Positions 6,755 to 15,835 of a stretch of 20,042 nt of DNA are shown here, in pieces. Origin of the DNA: Desulfobacteraceae bacterium UBA2771 (GTDB lineage Bacteria > Desulfobacterota > Desulfobacteria > Desulfobacterales > Desulfosarcinaceae); the NCBI GenBank assembly GCA_002352605.1, contig DEIP01000066.1:1508-21549 (forward strand), read 5' to 3'. Position 1 is the stretch's first letter. Every line of letters starts with the position of its first letter. The notes beneath the pieces were generated by a model that was not told where the DNA came from, did not search any database, and worked only from the letters and a program-made list of their open reading frames with translations. The position numbers and the translations under genes are program-made.

Positions 6755-9433
6755 TTATTCTTTCAGTCTTTTTTTTTGGTTGCGTTGGATAGGTAAATAT
6801 TCAGAGACATGATTGAATGATTCGGAATCGAAAAGATTGATTTTGAACTCGGTTCTAAAATCCAAACCGACAACATCCTGATCGACACCTAAAACAATCG
6901 GCTGATCAATGCTCAGATAGGCACCTAATGCGTTCCCAAGATCACCGACAACAAAATCGTTATCCAAATCGCTTCCGGCGTATAGCAAATATTCTCCATC
7001 CGGTACGTCCGAAAAGGAAAAATGGTAAACACCGGCATCAAACGTCGCTTCGACCTGTGCCTTCACGTTAAACGTGGGGGGATCCAATAAAAGGACATAA
7101 TGATAGCCGGCGTTGCCGGCGCGATCGTTCCGGCTGACCAGTAAACTGATGGGCACATCAACGGTATTGGAGGAGGATACGAACTTTATGTTGCCACGAT
7201 AGATTCCGTCGGCGAGGCCTGTTCGATCGACCTCAACCGTGTAGGTACCCAGCCCATCGCCGTCGACCCGATCGGGAAAAACCGTTAACCAATCGGAATC
7301 GTCACTGGTGGAACGTACCGAAAGGGCCGCATCGACAACGCCGGATTTGGCGAGTCTAAGGGTGGCGGTGGAAAGCACGGTTCCGAAACTAATTGCCGAT
7401 GGGCTCACACTGAGCGACGTGGGTATGGTTCCCCCCCGGGCGGCTAAAATAGCCTTTTGTGCGTCTATTAAACCGTAGCCGAAAGCTTCATCTTTACCGG
7501 GAGTGCCTAAATCCTTGGTGATGAGACCATTACGAAGTAAGTAATCGAACTGGCTATAGGCCATCTCCGGCCAGATTGCCTTCATCAGTGCGCTGACACC
7601 GGCCACATGGGGTGCCGCCATCGATGTTCCCTGACTGAAGCGGTAGCCCATTTCTACGGTGCCCGAGATATCATCTCCCGTTGTGCTCAATACGCCATCC
7701 GGGTAACCATCTGCATTCAGGTCTGCCGAGGTGTCGCCACCCGGCGCCGCAATATCTATGGTGTCTCCGAAATTTGAATAGTAAGCGAGATTCGATGAGT
7801 AATCGACCGCACTGACCGAAATGACGCCATCGTATGCCGCCGGATAGCTTTTTTGGTTATTGGCTTCATTCCCAGCCGCGGCAACAACGATTACCCCGCT
7901 TTGGCTTATGGTTTGGTAAAGATCCTGTTCGACAGTGGAATGGCCGCCACCACCCAAGCTTAAATTGATGATGTCCGCCGGGTTTGCCGGGATTGTTCCT
8001 GAATCGTTCGGCAATCCTGCCGCATAACGCACGGCCTGGATGATGTCATAGCTGGTGCCGCCGCCCACACCCAATGATCTCAGGGGCATAATCCGCACGG
8101 CATCCCATCCAACACCGGCGACACCGATAGCGTTGTCGGTATCCGCCGCAATCGTCCCCGCCACATGGGTCCCGTGGAATGAGGAACCGCCGGCGGACTG
8201 GTCACCCGGGTCGTCCGGGTTGGGGTCGATACCGCCTCTCTCTTCTTGGGGTTCGTTACCCTCAATGCCTGCGTCACTGATGAAATCATATCCATCGGAT
8301 GTCAACCGGGCGCCGAGATCCGGATGCTTCGTTAGGACGCCGGTATCCACCACGGCAACGACGACCTCATCGTTGCCGGTAATCATCTCCCAGGCCTCAG
8401 GCAAATGAATCAAATTGTAGTGCCATTGCAGGCCGAAGAATTTGTCATTGGGTTCAATAAAGGGCTGTCGAATAAAATTGGGTGCGGCTTTCTTTATGTC
8501 GAAACGCCTGTTTAGCGCCTTTATCACCTTAAGGGTGTCAATCTTGTGTTGAATCGCTTCTGAAATGGAAGTGGACAAGGCGCGAACCATTGATGGCGGC
8601 TTAAGATCGAGGGCCTCGAAAACAGATCGGGTCTGTTCGCCGGTTCCAAATGATAAAAGCATTTCCCGACTGGTTTCTCCGCCGACACGATCCATACCCC
8701 CCCCCCGGGTTTTATCGTCGGAAAATAAGGCCCGCGAAGAGATCACCTCATCATCCGTGAAACGCACAACAATTTCACCGGCAATGAATTCGTGGCTCAG
8801 CCGGTAGCTGGTCAAATCGGAGAGATCCGCGGCCGTTCCAATTATCAAGTTGTAACTAGAAGCCCCGGTCGCCGTCGGCGCTTCGCTGAAGATCCCCACA
8901 TCAACGATAAATTCACCATCGTTCGGCGCACTGAGGGTCACATTGGCCCCGGTTCCCGTCGAGGCATCCACCAAGGTGAAATCATCCGCACGGTAGAGAT
9001 ATAAATCCATATCCGTGTCGTTTGGCCTGGCGATATAAAGAACGATCGAATCCCCGGCAGACAGTGTTATCCGATAAAAATCGTGCGGATCCCCAATTGC
9101 AAAAGATCGCCCCGTCTCTCCTCGGCCGGCCAGGTTGACATATCCGGCCAAGATAACCGGAAAGTACAGTTGTTGGGCTTGGTCGAAGGTATCATTGGCC
9201 AAAAACGGCGCATTGGGATCATTCACGTCATTGTCGACGGCAGAGATACCGGCCGGTGTGATCGTTCCACTGACGATGAACGGTTCAACACCCGGTTGAT
9301 CGTCGTTTGCCGGCACGCCATCGCCTCCCCCGGAGTTGCAGGCAATGACCAACATGACGGAAAAGACGATCAGCGCAACTGAGGGCCACATATTCGTTAC
9401 ATCCGTTTTCATTGAAACGTCCGCTATTTGCAT
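6755..9433 (-). CDS. Subtilisin-like (S8) lipoprotein serine protease, multidomain
   Basis: This 892-residue protease has lipobox VIAC, with lipidation predicted at Cys32. Residues 75-200 look like a PPC-type beta-sandwich (DFYRITLSAGDSIVLYI, DMDLYLYRAD). Residues 210-330 are a propeptide-like region. The S8 catalytic domain spans about 335-665: Asp363 in VVDTG, His420 in HGTHVAG, oxyanion Asn522 in AAGNEA and Ser604 in GTSMAAPHVAG, so the triad is intact. A calcium-type loop DLNADGYPDG sits at 571-580. A BACON/Ig-like domain covers about 670-767, and the C-terminal beta domain contains DLDND. Neither ATG at 9433 nor the in-frame ATG at 9412 has a good ribosome-binding site; the later one leaves a more normal signal peptide. 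Ten consecutive G interrupt the propeptide codons. It lies between a propeller-protein gene and a PrcB-like gene. Confidence 0.92.
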   Translation of the reverse strand: MQIADVSMKTDVTNMWPSVALIVFSVMLVIACNSGGGDGVPANDDQPGVEPFIVSGTITPAGISAVDNDVNDPNAPFLANDTFDQAQQLYFPVILAGYVNLAGRGETGRSFAIGDPHDFYRITLSAGDSIVLYIARPNDTDMDLYLYRADDFTLVDASTGTGANVTLSAPNDGEFIVDVGIFSEAPTATGASSYNLIIGTAADLSDLTSYRLSHEFIAGEIVVRFTDDEVISSRALFSDDKTRGGGMDRVGGETSREMLLSFGTGEQTRSVFEALDLKPPSMVRALSTSISEAIQHKIDTLKVIKALNRRFDIKKAAPNFIRQPFIEPNDKFFGLQWHYNLIHLPEAWEMITGNDEVVVAVVDTGVLTKHPDLGARLTSDGYDFISDAGIEGNEPQEERGGIDPNPDDPGDQSAGGSSFHGTHVAGTIAADTDNAIGVAGVGWDAVRIMPLRSLGVGGGTSYDIIQAVRYAAGLPNDSGTIPANPADIINLSLGGGGHSTVEQDLYQTISQSGVIVVAAAGNEANNQKSYPAAYDGVISVSAVDYSSNLAYYSNFGDTIDIAAPGGDTSADLNADGYPDGVLSTTGDDISGTVEMGYRFSQGTSMAAPHVAGVSALMKAIWPEMAYSQFDYLLRNGLITKDLGTPGKDEAFGYGLIDAQKAILAARGGTIPTSLSVSPSAISFGTVLSTATLRLAKSGVVDAALSVRSTSDDSDWLTVFPDRVDGDGLGTYTVEVDRTGLADGIYRGNIKFVSSSNTVDVPISLLVSRNDRAGNAGYHYVLLLDPPTFNVKAQVEATFDAGVYHFSFSDVPDGEYLLYAGSDLDNDFVVGDLGNALGAYLSIDQPIVLGVDQDVVGLDFRTEFKINLFDSESFNHVSEYLPIQRNQKKRLKE
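8697..8706 (-). repeat. Ten-base homopolymer (G10 on the coding strand) inside the protease gene
   Basis: The coding strand reads through ten G across codons for Arg243, Gly244, Gly245 and Gly246, in the propeptide region before the catalytic domain. The frame is open as given. Gain or loss of one base would truncate the protein before its catalytic residues. Confidence 0.9.
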
Positions 9434-9468
9434 GGCTTAAGGGTTGTAAAGCAAAGATCGATCCCGTC

Positions 9469-10761
9469 TCATTTTTTCATGGTATCGATAAAACACCACA
9501 CCGAACCTTCAAATCGCTTGGTCGCGCTTTCTGCCGATACGCTGAATTCAGAGTCGGCCGCCTCATTATAAGAACGAATACGATAAAAATAAACCGTGTC
9601 GTCGACCAAACCGAAGTCCCGATAGGTGGTTGCATTTTTAACGACGGTGGTTATTTGAATGAAGTTATCTTCATTTTCCTTGCTTCTTTCTATCTTGAAA
9701 CCCCACTCATCCGCGCTGTTATCGATCCAACGCAGCTCAATACCATTGTCGCTTCGTGTTTCCAATTCTAGACCACTCGGTCGACTCGGTGGCTTGCTAC
9801 CGATAAAGGCACCAATTGCGTAGGCGCCATCGATCAAACCGTCGGCAAATTCAGTGACCGTGTCATCGTCCATATCTATTTTGCTGATTGCCCCCCCATT
9901 CTGGTTGATGACATACGCAAAATTTCCATTTCGCGGCGCGGCAACCCCACGTGGCTGTCTACCCACAGTGAATGTGCGGGCAATCGAATGATCCGCCGTT
10001 TGGATGACCGTCACCGTGTTCGCTCCGCTGTTGGTCACATAGACGTATTTTCCATCGGCACCGACGGCTATGCCCCAAGGATCGCTGCCGACGACCACGG
10101 TGTCCGTCACGGCGAGATCGCGTGTGTCGATTATTGAAACGGTGTCATCATTGGTATTGGCCACATAGACATGGGCGCCATCCGGCGTTATTGCCAACCC
10201 GATGGGGCCATCACCGACATCAAGAATCGTCGTTTGGTTATCCTTGTCGATCACGGTAATACTGTCATCGTTATGATTGGCCACGTAGACAACGGGGGTA
10301 TTCTCCGGCTCATCATAGTGGGCCGCCACCCCCCAAGGTCCGTCGTCCACGGTAATCGTATCGGTGGTAATTCTCTGAGAAACATCGATTTTCGAAATCG
10401 TATCGTCATCGTAATTGGCCACATACGCATATCGTCCGCTCGGATCGATCGCAACCCCGCGAGGGGAACTGCCCACAGCCAACAGAAAAGGCGTCCCGGA
10501 AAAATTGTCCGTATCGAGAAAAGCCAGTTCATCATCATCGACGTTGGTGACCAAGACCTGTTGTCCATTGGGTGTTACCGCGATACCATACGGACCGCCG
10601 GCGATGGGAGTCGTTGCCATCGCCTCGTCATCGGTGGTGACACGAACGACTTCATCGGCACCACTGTTGGCAATATAAGCGGTGGTGTCGGCAAAAACAA
10701 CGCTACCGATACCCACCGCAAAGCAAACAACCGAGACCGAAGCAAAAAAGGAGGGTTTCAT
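9469..10761 (-). CDS. Secreted YVTN beta-propeller protein with C-terminal fibronectin type III domain
   Basis: This 430-residue protein has a signal peptide with predicted cleavage after VFA (residues 22-24) and no lipobox. Seven repeats of about 42 residues follow, each with a [YF][VI]xN-type strand and a DD[TDS][IVL] turn: YIANSGADEVV, VTNVDDDELA, YVANYDDDTIS, YVANHNDDSIT, YVANTNDDTVS, YVTNSGANTVT and YVINQNGGAIS. This is a YVTN/NHL-like seven-bladed propeller, a ligand- or protein-binding scaffold. Residues about 325-415 form a fibronectin type III domain (SGLELETRSDNGIELRWIDN onward, ending in a YFYRIRSYNEAADSE-like strand). The protease gene starts 35 bases downstream, so the two are probably cotranscribed and exported together. 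The propeller could be an adhesin, a scaffold or a protease partner; nothing suggests an enzyme. Confidence 0.87.
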   Translation of the reverse strand: MKPSFFASVSVVCFAVGIGSVVFADTTAYIANSGADEVVRVTTDDEAMATTPIAGGPYGIAVTPNGQQVLVTNVDDDELAFLDTDNFSGTPFLLAVGSSPRGVAIDPSGRYAYVANYDDDTISKIDVSQRITTDTITVDDGPWGVAAHYDEPENTPVVYVANHNDDSITVIDKDNQTTILDVGDGPIGLAITPDGAHVYVANTNDDTVSIIDTRDLAVTDTVVVGSDPWGIAVGADGKYVYVTNSGANTVTVIQTADHSIARTFTVGRQPRGVAAPRNGNFAYVINQNGGAISKIDMDDDTVTEFADGLIDGAYAIGAFIGSKPPSRPSGLELETRSDNGIELRWIDNSADEWGFKIERSKENEDNFIQITTVVKNATTYRDFGLVDDTVYFYRIRSYNEAADSEFSVSAESATKRFEGSVWCFIDTMKK

Positions 10762-10821
10762 TCAACGATTCCTGTTCATCGGATCATGTTTGATTGGAAT
10801 TATTAATTTTTCCGCGTCTAT

Positions 10822-10851
10822 ATGCTACCACACCTGATATGGAATTGTCGA
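10822..10851 (-). promoter_or_regulatory. Candidate sigma-70-like promoter for the propeller-protease-prcB genes
   Basis: On the minus strand TCGACA (10851-10846) is followed after 18 bases by TAGCAT (10827-10822), about 60 bases before the propeller gene ATG. The match is 5 of 6 at -35 and 4 of 6 at -10. It is a candidate by eye only. Confidence 0.3.
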
Positions 10852-10975
10852 CGCCATGGTTCGGGGATTGCTAAACCGACGGGCTATTCGATAATTATGT
10901 GAAAGCCATAGATAAAATCGGTTGGTAGGTTTATCATCCGCGGATGTCCGGGGAGTCGCATCGGAATGCAATGGA

Positions 10976-12088
10976 TCAATCGTCATCATCGCCGGCCGGC
11001 TCAACCGGCTCTTGTTTCCTCCTTAACAGATACCCGGTATCCGGCAGGATATTTTGGAAGGCCTGGCCGTAGATCTCCCAAATGGTCACAAAGAGGGCCG
11101 CAATAATGGGGCCGATAAACACCCCCACGATGCCGAACATGAAAATCCCACCCATGGTACCGAAGAAGATCATCAGTTCATGCATCTGGGTGTCTTTGCC
11201 CACCAGAATCGGCCGCAGCAGGTTGTCCACACTGCCCACCACCACGGCACAGAACACGAAAAGCCCCACCCCCTTAGCGACGGCTCCGCCCAAGGCCAGG
11301 GCAACCACTGCCGGCACCCAGACGACGGCGGTTCCCACGCTGGGGATAATAGAGAGCACCACCATGATCACCCCCCAGAAGGTTGCGCTGGGAATACCCA
11401 CCGCCCAAAAAGCCACGCCGGCCAGCCCGCCCTGGAGGATGCCGATGACCGCGCTTCCTTTCAATGTGGCCCGGGTGACCGAGGTGAACCGCTCCAGCAT
11501 CCGCTGTTCATCATGGTCCTCCAAGGGCAGGTAATAGAGCATTTTATCCAATAGTTTGTCCCCATCCATCAGGAAAAAATACATGGTGTAAAGCCACGCA
11601 AAAAGCATGAACAGAAAGTTGACCGCACCCAACGTTGCCGATGAAAGATTGTTAATTAAAAACTGGCTGACATGGCCGACCATCTCACCGGCCTTGCGCA
11701 GGATCAGCCCCCGGTGGGGGGTAATCTTTTCGTAGTATGGGATCTTTTCCAGGAAGTCGGTGACGGCCCCAGGCTGGTCGATTTGGGCCTTCACCCAGGG
11801 CATGGCCGATTGGCTGACTTTAATGGCTTGTCCGGTAACCACCCCCGTGAGTACCGCCAGAGGCAGCAGAACAACGATAATGATCAACAGCAGCGTTGAA
11901 ATCGATGCCGGACCGCGTCGGCCTTTCATCAATTTTTCGAGCCATTGGTATAGGGGACGGGCAAGGGCCGAAAAGATGCCGGCCAGAAAAATGGCCATTA
12001 GGAACGATTGGATCATGGATAGAAATACGGCCGAAATAAATACGACCAGCAGAACGATCACGAACTTGTTTACTCCGTCGTCACGCAT
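10976..12088 (-). CDS. AI-2E-family (PerM/UPF0118) permease
   Basis: This 370-residue inner-membrane protein has two N-terminal hydrophobic helices (about 8-45), another at 63-86, and a C-terminal bundle (about 150-340). A soluble stretch lies between 90 and 140. Family signatures are S246IIPSVG252 and D288NLLRPILVG297, with the terminal glycine-rich FGIVGVFIGPIIAALF. Members export quorum signals, act as ion/proton antiporters, or have no known substrate; the name does not establish autoinducer transport. The tail ends in four aspartates. It is the last gene of a minus-strand run, 42 bases after the CHASE2 cyclase, so it may serve the same envelope or osmotic response as the channel and cyclase upstream. 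Confidence 0.88.
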   Translation of the reverse strand: MRDDGVNKFVIVLLVVFISAVFLSMIQSFLMAIFLAGIFSALARPLYQWLEKLMKGRRGPASISTLLLIIIVVLLPLAVLTGVVTGQAIKVSQSAMPWVKAQIDQPGAVTDFLEKIPYYEKITPHRGLILRKAGEMVGHVSQFLINNLSSATLGAVNFLFMLFAWLYTMYFFLMDGDKLLDKMLYYLPLEDHDEQRMLERFTSVTRATLKGSAVIGILQGGLAGVAFWAVGIPSATFWGVIMVVLSIIPSVGTAVVWVPAVVALALGGAVAKGVGLFVFCAVVVGSVDNLLRPILVGKDTQMHELMIFFGTMGGIFMFGIVGVFIGPIIAALFVTIWEIYGQAFQNILPDTGYLLRRKQEPVEPAGDDDD

Positions 12089-12130
12089 GATTGCCTTGCT
12101 CCAGTGTGATTGTCGGCCCGATCATCGATT

Positions 12131-14260
12131 CTATTTTGTCATCATTACCCAGACACCATGCCAATCCTTAAGATTTTCACCGTTGAGGGCCCGACATTTT
12201 TGAGCATAAGCCAGTGCGGCCGGATCATGGGCTTGAATTTCTGAAAAAACTTTTTCTCCATACACCATATCACCGTCGTAGAACAAACCCAATCCACGGT
12301 TAAACTCGTCAAAAACATCCTTCTTGGCTTCATATTCAGCGATCATCATCGGTTCGTAAACGGTTACCGGCGCATCGCGCCCAACGACGGTTAAACGTGC
12401 CAATTCACGGGTTTTAAAATACTGATGAACCCGATCAAAAGTAGACTGAGACATCATGGTAAACGTACCAAATTGTTTGTTGGCGCCTTCCAGCCGAGCG
12501 GCCAGATTGACGGCATCGCCTATCATCGTATAGTCGAAACGAGTGTGTGAGCCCAGGTTGCCGACCACGGCGGCACCGGTGTTAATACCAATGCGCATAT
12601 GCATATCGGCCCCGGCACGTTTCCTGAGTGCGGGACGCATTTCGGCAAGCCTTGCCTGACAGCGCAGCGCGGCCCTGACGGCGTTGAGGGCATGGTCGGG
12701 AATTTCAAGTGGTGCATTCCAAAAAGCGATAATTGCATCGCCTTCGTATTTATCGATTGTGCCACCTTCTTCGTGAATAATATTGGTCATCGCAGTCAGA
12801 TAATCGTTTAACAGTTCGATCAGTGCCTCCGGATCCAATTTCTCGGAAATGGATGTAAAACCCTGAAGATCCGAAAAGAAGATCGAAAGCAGCCTTCGCT
12901 CTCCCCCCAGTTTTAAGCGGTCGGGGTGGTCAATAAGTTGTTCAATGACCGCAGGGCTGAGAAAATGTTTGAACGCATTTTTTATGAAGCGTTTTTGGCG
13001 ACCCTCGGTAGCAAAGTTGATTATCAGTACGAATCCAATCGTCACCACGATAGCGATTTCTTGGACAACCAGTGGCAACCAGAATCCCTGTTGATAGGCG
13101 CCGAATGACAGCAACACAGGCATTGAGATAAATACGAAGGTGGTGCTGACCGTGCCGGCCACACTTTTCAAATAGGTGACCGAAACCGCACCGATTAAGG
13201 ATAAAAAGAATAAAAGCGCGACGACCACCAAAGTAGGCGGTCGGCGCATGAAATCACCGGAAAGAAAATTGTCGAGCCAGGTGGCATAAATTTCCACCCC
13301 GGGATAGACGCCCGATATTGGGGAGGGGCGAAGATCGTACAGACCCGGCGCCGAAAAGCCAAACATGACGTATTTGTCTTTGAAGGCATTCGGGTCTCGG
13401 ATGTTGGGTTGCTCACCGTTTAATATTTGAATTTCGGATTGAAGCACCGCGGCGGCGCTGTAGGTTCGATGCGTACCGGAAGGTCCCCGATACCGCAAAA
13501 TCGTGTAGCCTTCGGCATCAATGGGAATTTTTCGTCGGCCAACTTCCAGATGACGCGAACCAAAGGTTACCGCAGCACCCGGATTCGCGGCCAGGAAAAC
13601 CCCCAATCCCAGTGAAGGCAGTACTTGGTCGTCAAAGATGCTCAGCAGATCGACTTTTCTAAAAATCCCATCAGGATCGGGATGAAGGCTGACATTGCAC
13701 AACACAGCGGCTTGGCGTGCCAATGCTTCAACGGGCATTGACGATCGGGTGAAGGTTCGAACCTCACCCGCCGTGTTTTTTTTCCATTGTTCCAGACCGA
13801 TGACCTGGAAATTGGGCAGAGGGACCGTCGCTTGCCAGTGCGGGTGGTTTCCGCTTTGATTGCTGAGAAAGGTCGCTAAGGCAACATGATCGAAATCAGA
13901 AACGGCCCGGGCAAACGCAACATCGTCTTCGACGCCATATTTGGAAGGATCGGTAAACAGGACGTCAAAAGCAACTGCTTTGGCACCGTTTCGCTTGCAA
14001 AAGTTAACGATCGCCCCATAAACCTCCCTAGGCCAGGGCCAGGTAAGGGCATTGACTGCTTTGGCCCAATCAAGACTATTTTGATCCACGAGAATCAGAC
14101 AAATATCGCCTGTGGCCTTTCCCTCCTTAGCCATAAGGGCAACTCGCCAATCCCAGGATTTGGCCTCGAAGGTATCAATCAGGCCGGAGGCCCAGAGGAT
14201 AAGGGTCAGCATCACCCCCACGATACCGGCCAACAGCCCTCTGATTGTTTTTTTTCTCAT
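12131..14260 (-). CDS. CHASE2-domain class III adenylate cyclase, membrane-bound
   Basis: This 709-residue sensor enzyme is predicted to make cAMP. An N-terminal membrane helix (about 6-28) leads into a periplasmic CHASE2 domain (about 30-340, with AVAFDVLFTDPSKYG and YVMFGFSAPGLYDL segments). Three transmembrane helices follow (about 343-415), then a cytoplasmic class III catalytic domain from about 453. Metal-binding Asp464 (FFSDLQGF) and Asp508 (KYEGDAI) are present, as are Lys504 and Thr578 at the adenine-selecting positions and Asn585 and Arg589 for the transition state. The Lys/Thr pair points to ATP rather than GTP. About 70 residues after the catalytic core may form a helical tail. 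Its ATG overlaps the TGA of the cyclic-nucleotide-binding MscS gene (ATGA), so the sensor and the predicted responder are made together. Confidence 0.92.
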   Translation of the reverse strand: MRKKTIRGLLAGIVGVMLTLILWASGLIDTFEAKSWDWRVALMAKEGKATGDICLILVDQNSLDWAKAVNALTWPWPREVYGAIVNFCKRNGAKAVAFDVLFTDPSKYGVEDDVAFARAVSDFDHVALATFLSNQSGNHPHWQATVPLPNFQVIGLEQWKKNTAGEVRTFTRSSMPVEALARQAAVLCNVSLHPDPDGIFRKVDLLSIFDDQVLPSLGLGVFLAANPGAAVTFGSRHLEVGRRKIPIDAEGYTILRYRGPSGTHRTYSAAAVLQSEIQILNGEQPNIRDPNAFKDKYVMFGFSAPGLYDLRPSPISGVYPGVEIYATWLDNFLSGDFMRRPPTLVVVALLFFLSLIGAVSVTYLKSVAGTVSTTFVFISMPVLLSFGAYQQGFWLPLVVQEIAIVVTIGFVLIINFATEGRQKRFIKNAFKHFLSPAVIEQLIDHPDRLKLGGERRLLSIFFSDLQGFTSISEKLDPEALIELLNDYLTAMTNIIHEEGGTIDKYEGDAIIAFWNAPLEIPDHALNAVRAALRCQARLAEMRPALRKRAGADMHMRIGINTGAAVVGNLGSHTRFDYTMIGDAVNLAARLEGANKQFGTFTMMSQSTFDRVHQYFKTRELARLTVVGRDAPVTVYEPMMIAEYEAKKDVFDEFNRGLGLFYDGDMVYGEKVFSEIQAHDPAALAYAQKCRALNGENLKDWHGVWVMMTK

Positions 14261-15726
14261 ATCCCGAAAAAAGTCTTGATCCTGGAAATCATATTTACCT
14301 GGTTGGTCAACTGGGCCTGTGTTTGATTGGCTTGCCTGGAAAGATCTTGTTGGCGTTGCACCATAACGGCCCCCAATTTGTCACAGATTTCCGGATTAGA
14401 TCCCAGGAATGTGGAAAAAAGTGTTTTGTCCACACGTGCAACGGTGGCACCTTCCACGGCTTTGACGGTCGCACTGCGGACTTCGCCGGTTAACAGGCTC
14501 AACTCTCCAAAGAAATCGCCTTTACGGATCGTGGCCACCTTTTGGGTTCCACGCCCTTTTTTTTCCAGCAGCACCCCGCAAGCACCGCTTAAGATAATAT
14601 AGAGTGAATCACCGGGTGCGTCCTGGTGGACAATACGTTCTCCGGCCCCGTAGTCCTGAATGGTGGCTTTTTCGGCAATTTTTTTCCGATCGGAGGCGGG
14701 TAAGGCCTCGAACAGCGGCACATTATCCAGCATCTTCTCAATCTGCGAAGAAAGCCGTTTACGCGCCTGAACTTTGTAACGTCGCTCAATATGGGCGTGC
14801 TGGGTGTCTCGTATGGGAAAGGGTATGTTAATACCGTGGCGTCTTAGCACATACCAGAGTTGGTCGTTAATATCCGCTTTGATCTGAGGAAGGTGGAGAT
14901 AGTTGTTGTACCAAAAGCGGATTTCGTAGTTGATGGAAGAATCATCAAAGCGGGTTAGCCGAATCTGGGGCCGCGGCGTGCTCAAAATCCTGGGATGCTG
15001 TTTCAACACATCGAGAAGCGCTTCCCTTACTTTGTCGGGCGGCGCACCGTATTCCAAGCCGATGTCCAACCGGCCGACCGAACGACGATCAGGCTTAGCG
15101 TAGTTAATCAAAATCCCGTTGGACAGCTCGTTGTTGGGCAGGTAGATCAAGACGTTGTCCCGGGTGACGATCCGGGTCGATTTCCAGGTGATGCCGATCA
15201 CCCGACCCGTATGGGAATTATAGGTAATCCAATCGCCGATGCTGAAAGGATGCTCCATCTGCAGCACCAATCCGGAGAAAAAATTACCCAGGGTGGTTTG
15301 GGCGGCCAAGCCGATCACCACCGTCAAGGCAGCCGAGGTGGTAATTAAACCCGCCAGGTTGACATCCCCGCGGGTTCGTAAAACGATAAAAAACAGGATG
15401 GCATAACAGATGAGAAGAATGAAATCCTTGGTAATATTCGGGATCTCGATCTCTTTCCATTTTTTTAGCGGCAATTCGACCAACAAGGCAAAAGTCAAGC
15501 GGACGGCAGCCCATGATAAGATGGTGGAGAAGCCGACACCGATCCATCTGTCAAATTCCGAAACAAAGGGCAGATGACCGACGAATTGATAGATTGCCCG
15601 AACGGAAAAATATAAAATCAACCAACCCAATGGGAGGGCCGGCAGGAAGCGAGAACGCTTGGCCAACAGCATATACACGGATAACAACAGGGTTCCGGCG
15701 ATCATCACCAAACCGGTAGCATTCAT
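14257..15726 (-). CDS. MscS-family channel with C-terminal cyclic-nucleotide-binding domain
   Basis: This 489-residue inner-membrane protein has four hydrophobic N-terminal segments (about 5-22, 32-50, 63-84, 100-118). The MscS pore helix and beta domain follow (about 122-215), including the Ala/Gly-rich GLAAQTTLGNFFSGLVLQ and the FSIGDWITY strand. A cytoplasmic domain runs to about 310. Residues about 335-450 are a CRP-type cyclic-nucleotide-binding domain with the phosphate cassette F406GELSLLTGEVRSATV: Glu408 for the ribose and Arg417 for the phosphate are both present. Channels of this design (bacterial cyclic-nucleotide-gated, bCNG) respond to nucleotide more than to tension in described cases. 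The minus-strand leader has an AGAAGGT-type ribosome-binding site. The cyclase gene overlaps its stop by four bases. Confidence 0.92.
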   Translation of the reverse strand: MNATGLVMIAGTLLLSVYMLLAKRSRFLPALPLGWLILYFSVRAIYQFVGHLPFVSEFDRWIGVGFSTILSWAAVRLTFALLVELPLKKWKEIEIPNITKDFILLICYAILFFIVLRTRGDVNLAGLITTSAALTVVIGLAAQTTLGNFFSGLVLQMEHPFSIGDWITYNSHTGRVIGITWKSTRIVTRDNVLIYLPNNELSNGILINYAKPDRRSVGRLDIGLEYGAPPDKVREALLDVLKQHPRILSTPRPQIRLTRFDDSSINYEIRFWYNNYLHLPQIKADINDQLWYVLRRHGINIPFPIRDTQHAHIERRYKVQARKRLSSQIEKMLDNVPLFEALPASDRKKIAEKATIQDYGAGERIVHQDAPGDSLYIILSGACGVLLEKKGRGTQKVATIRKGDFFGELSLLTGEVRSATVKAVEGATVARVDKTLFSTFLGSNPEICDKLGAVMVQRQQDLSRQANQTQAQLTNQVNMISRIKTFFGI

Positions 15727-15835
15727 GATTTAAGCACCTTCTCTTCCAATCCAAAATGAAATGCACCATCCCACTTAAACCGTCGGCTGTTCGGCCGTCA
15801 TCGGTTCATCCCGGTCGAATCGAAAAATACCACGG

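Noticed and set aside
9469..10761. Periodic DNA similarity of about 126 bases that could be taken for a tandem repeat array
   Set aside because: The period matches the 42-residue blades of the encoded propeller; it is a protein repeat, not a separate DNA element.
10935..10946. Palindrome CATCCGCGGATG after the AI-2E permease gene
   Set aside because: It has no loop and no T-run, and short GC palindromes are expected by chance; there is no basis to call it a terminator or operator.
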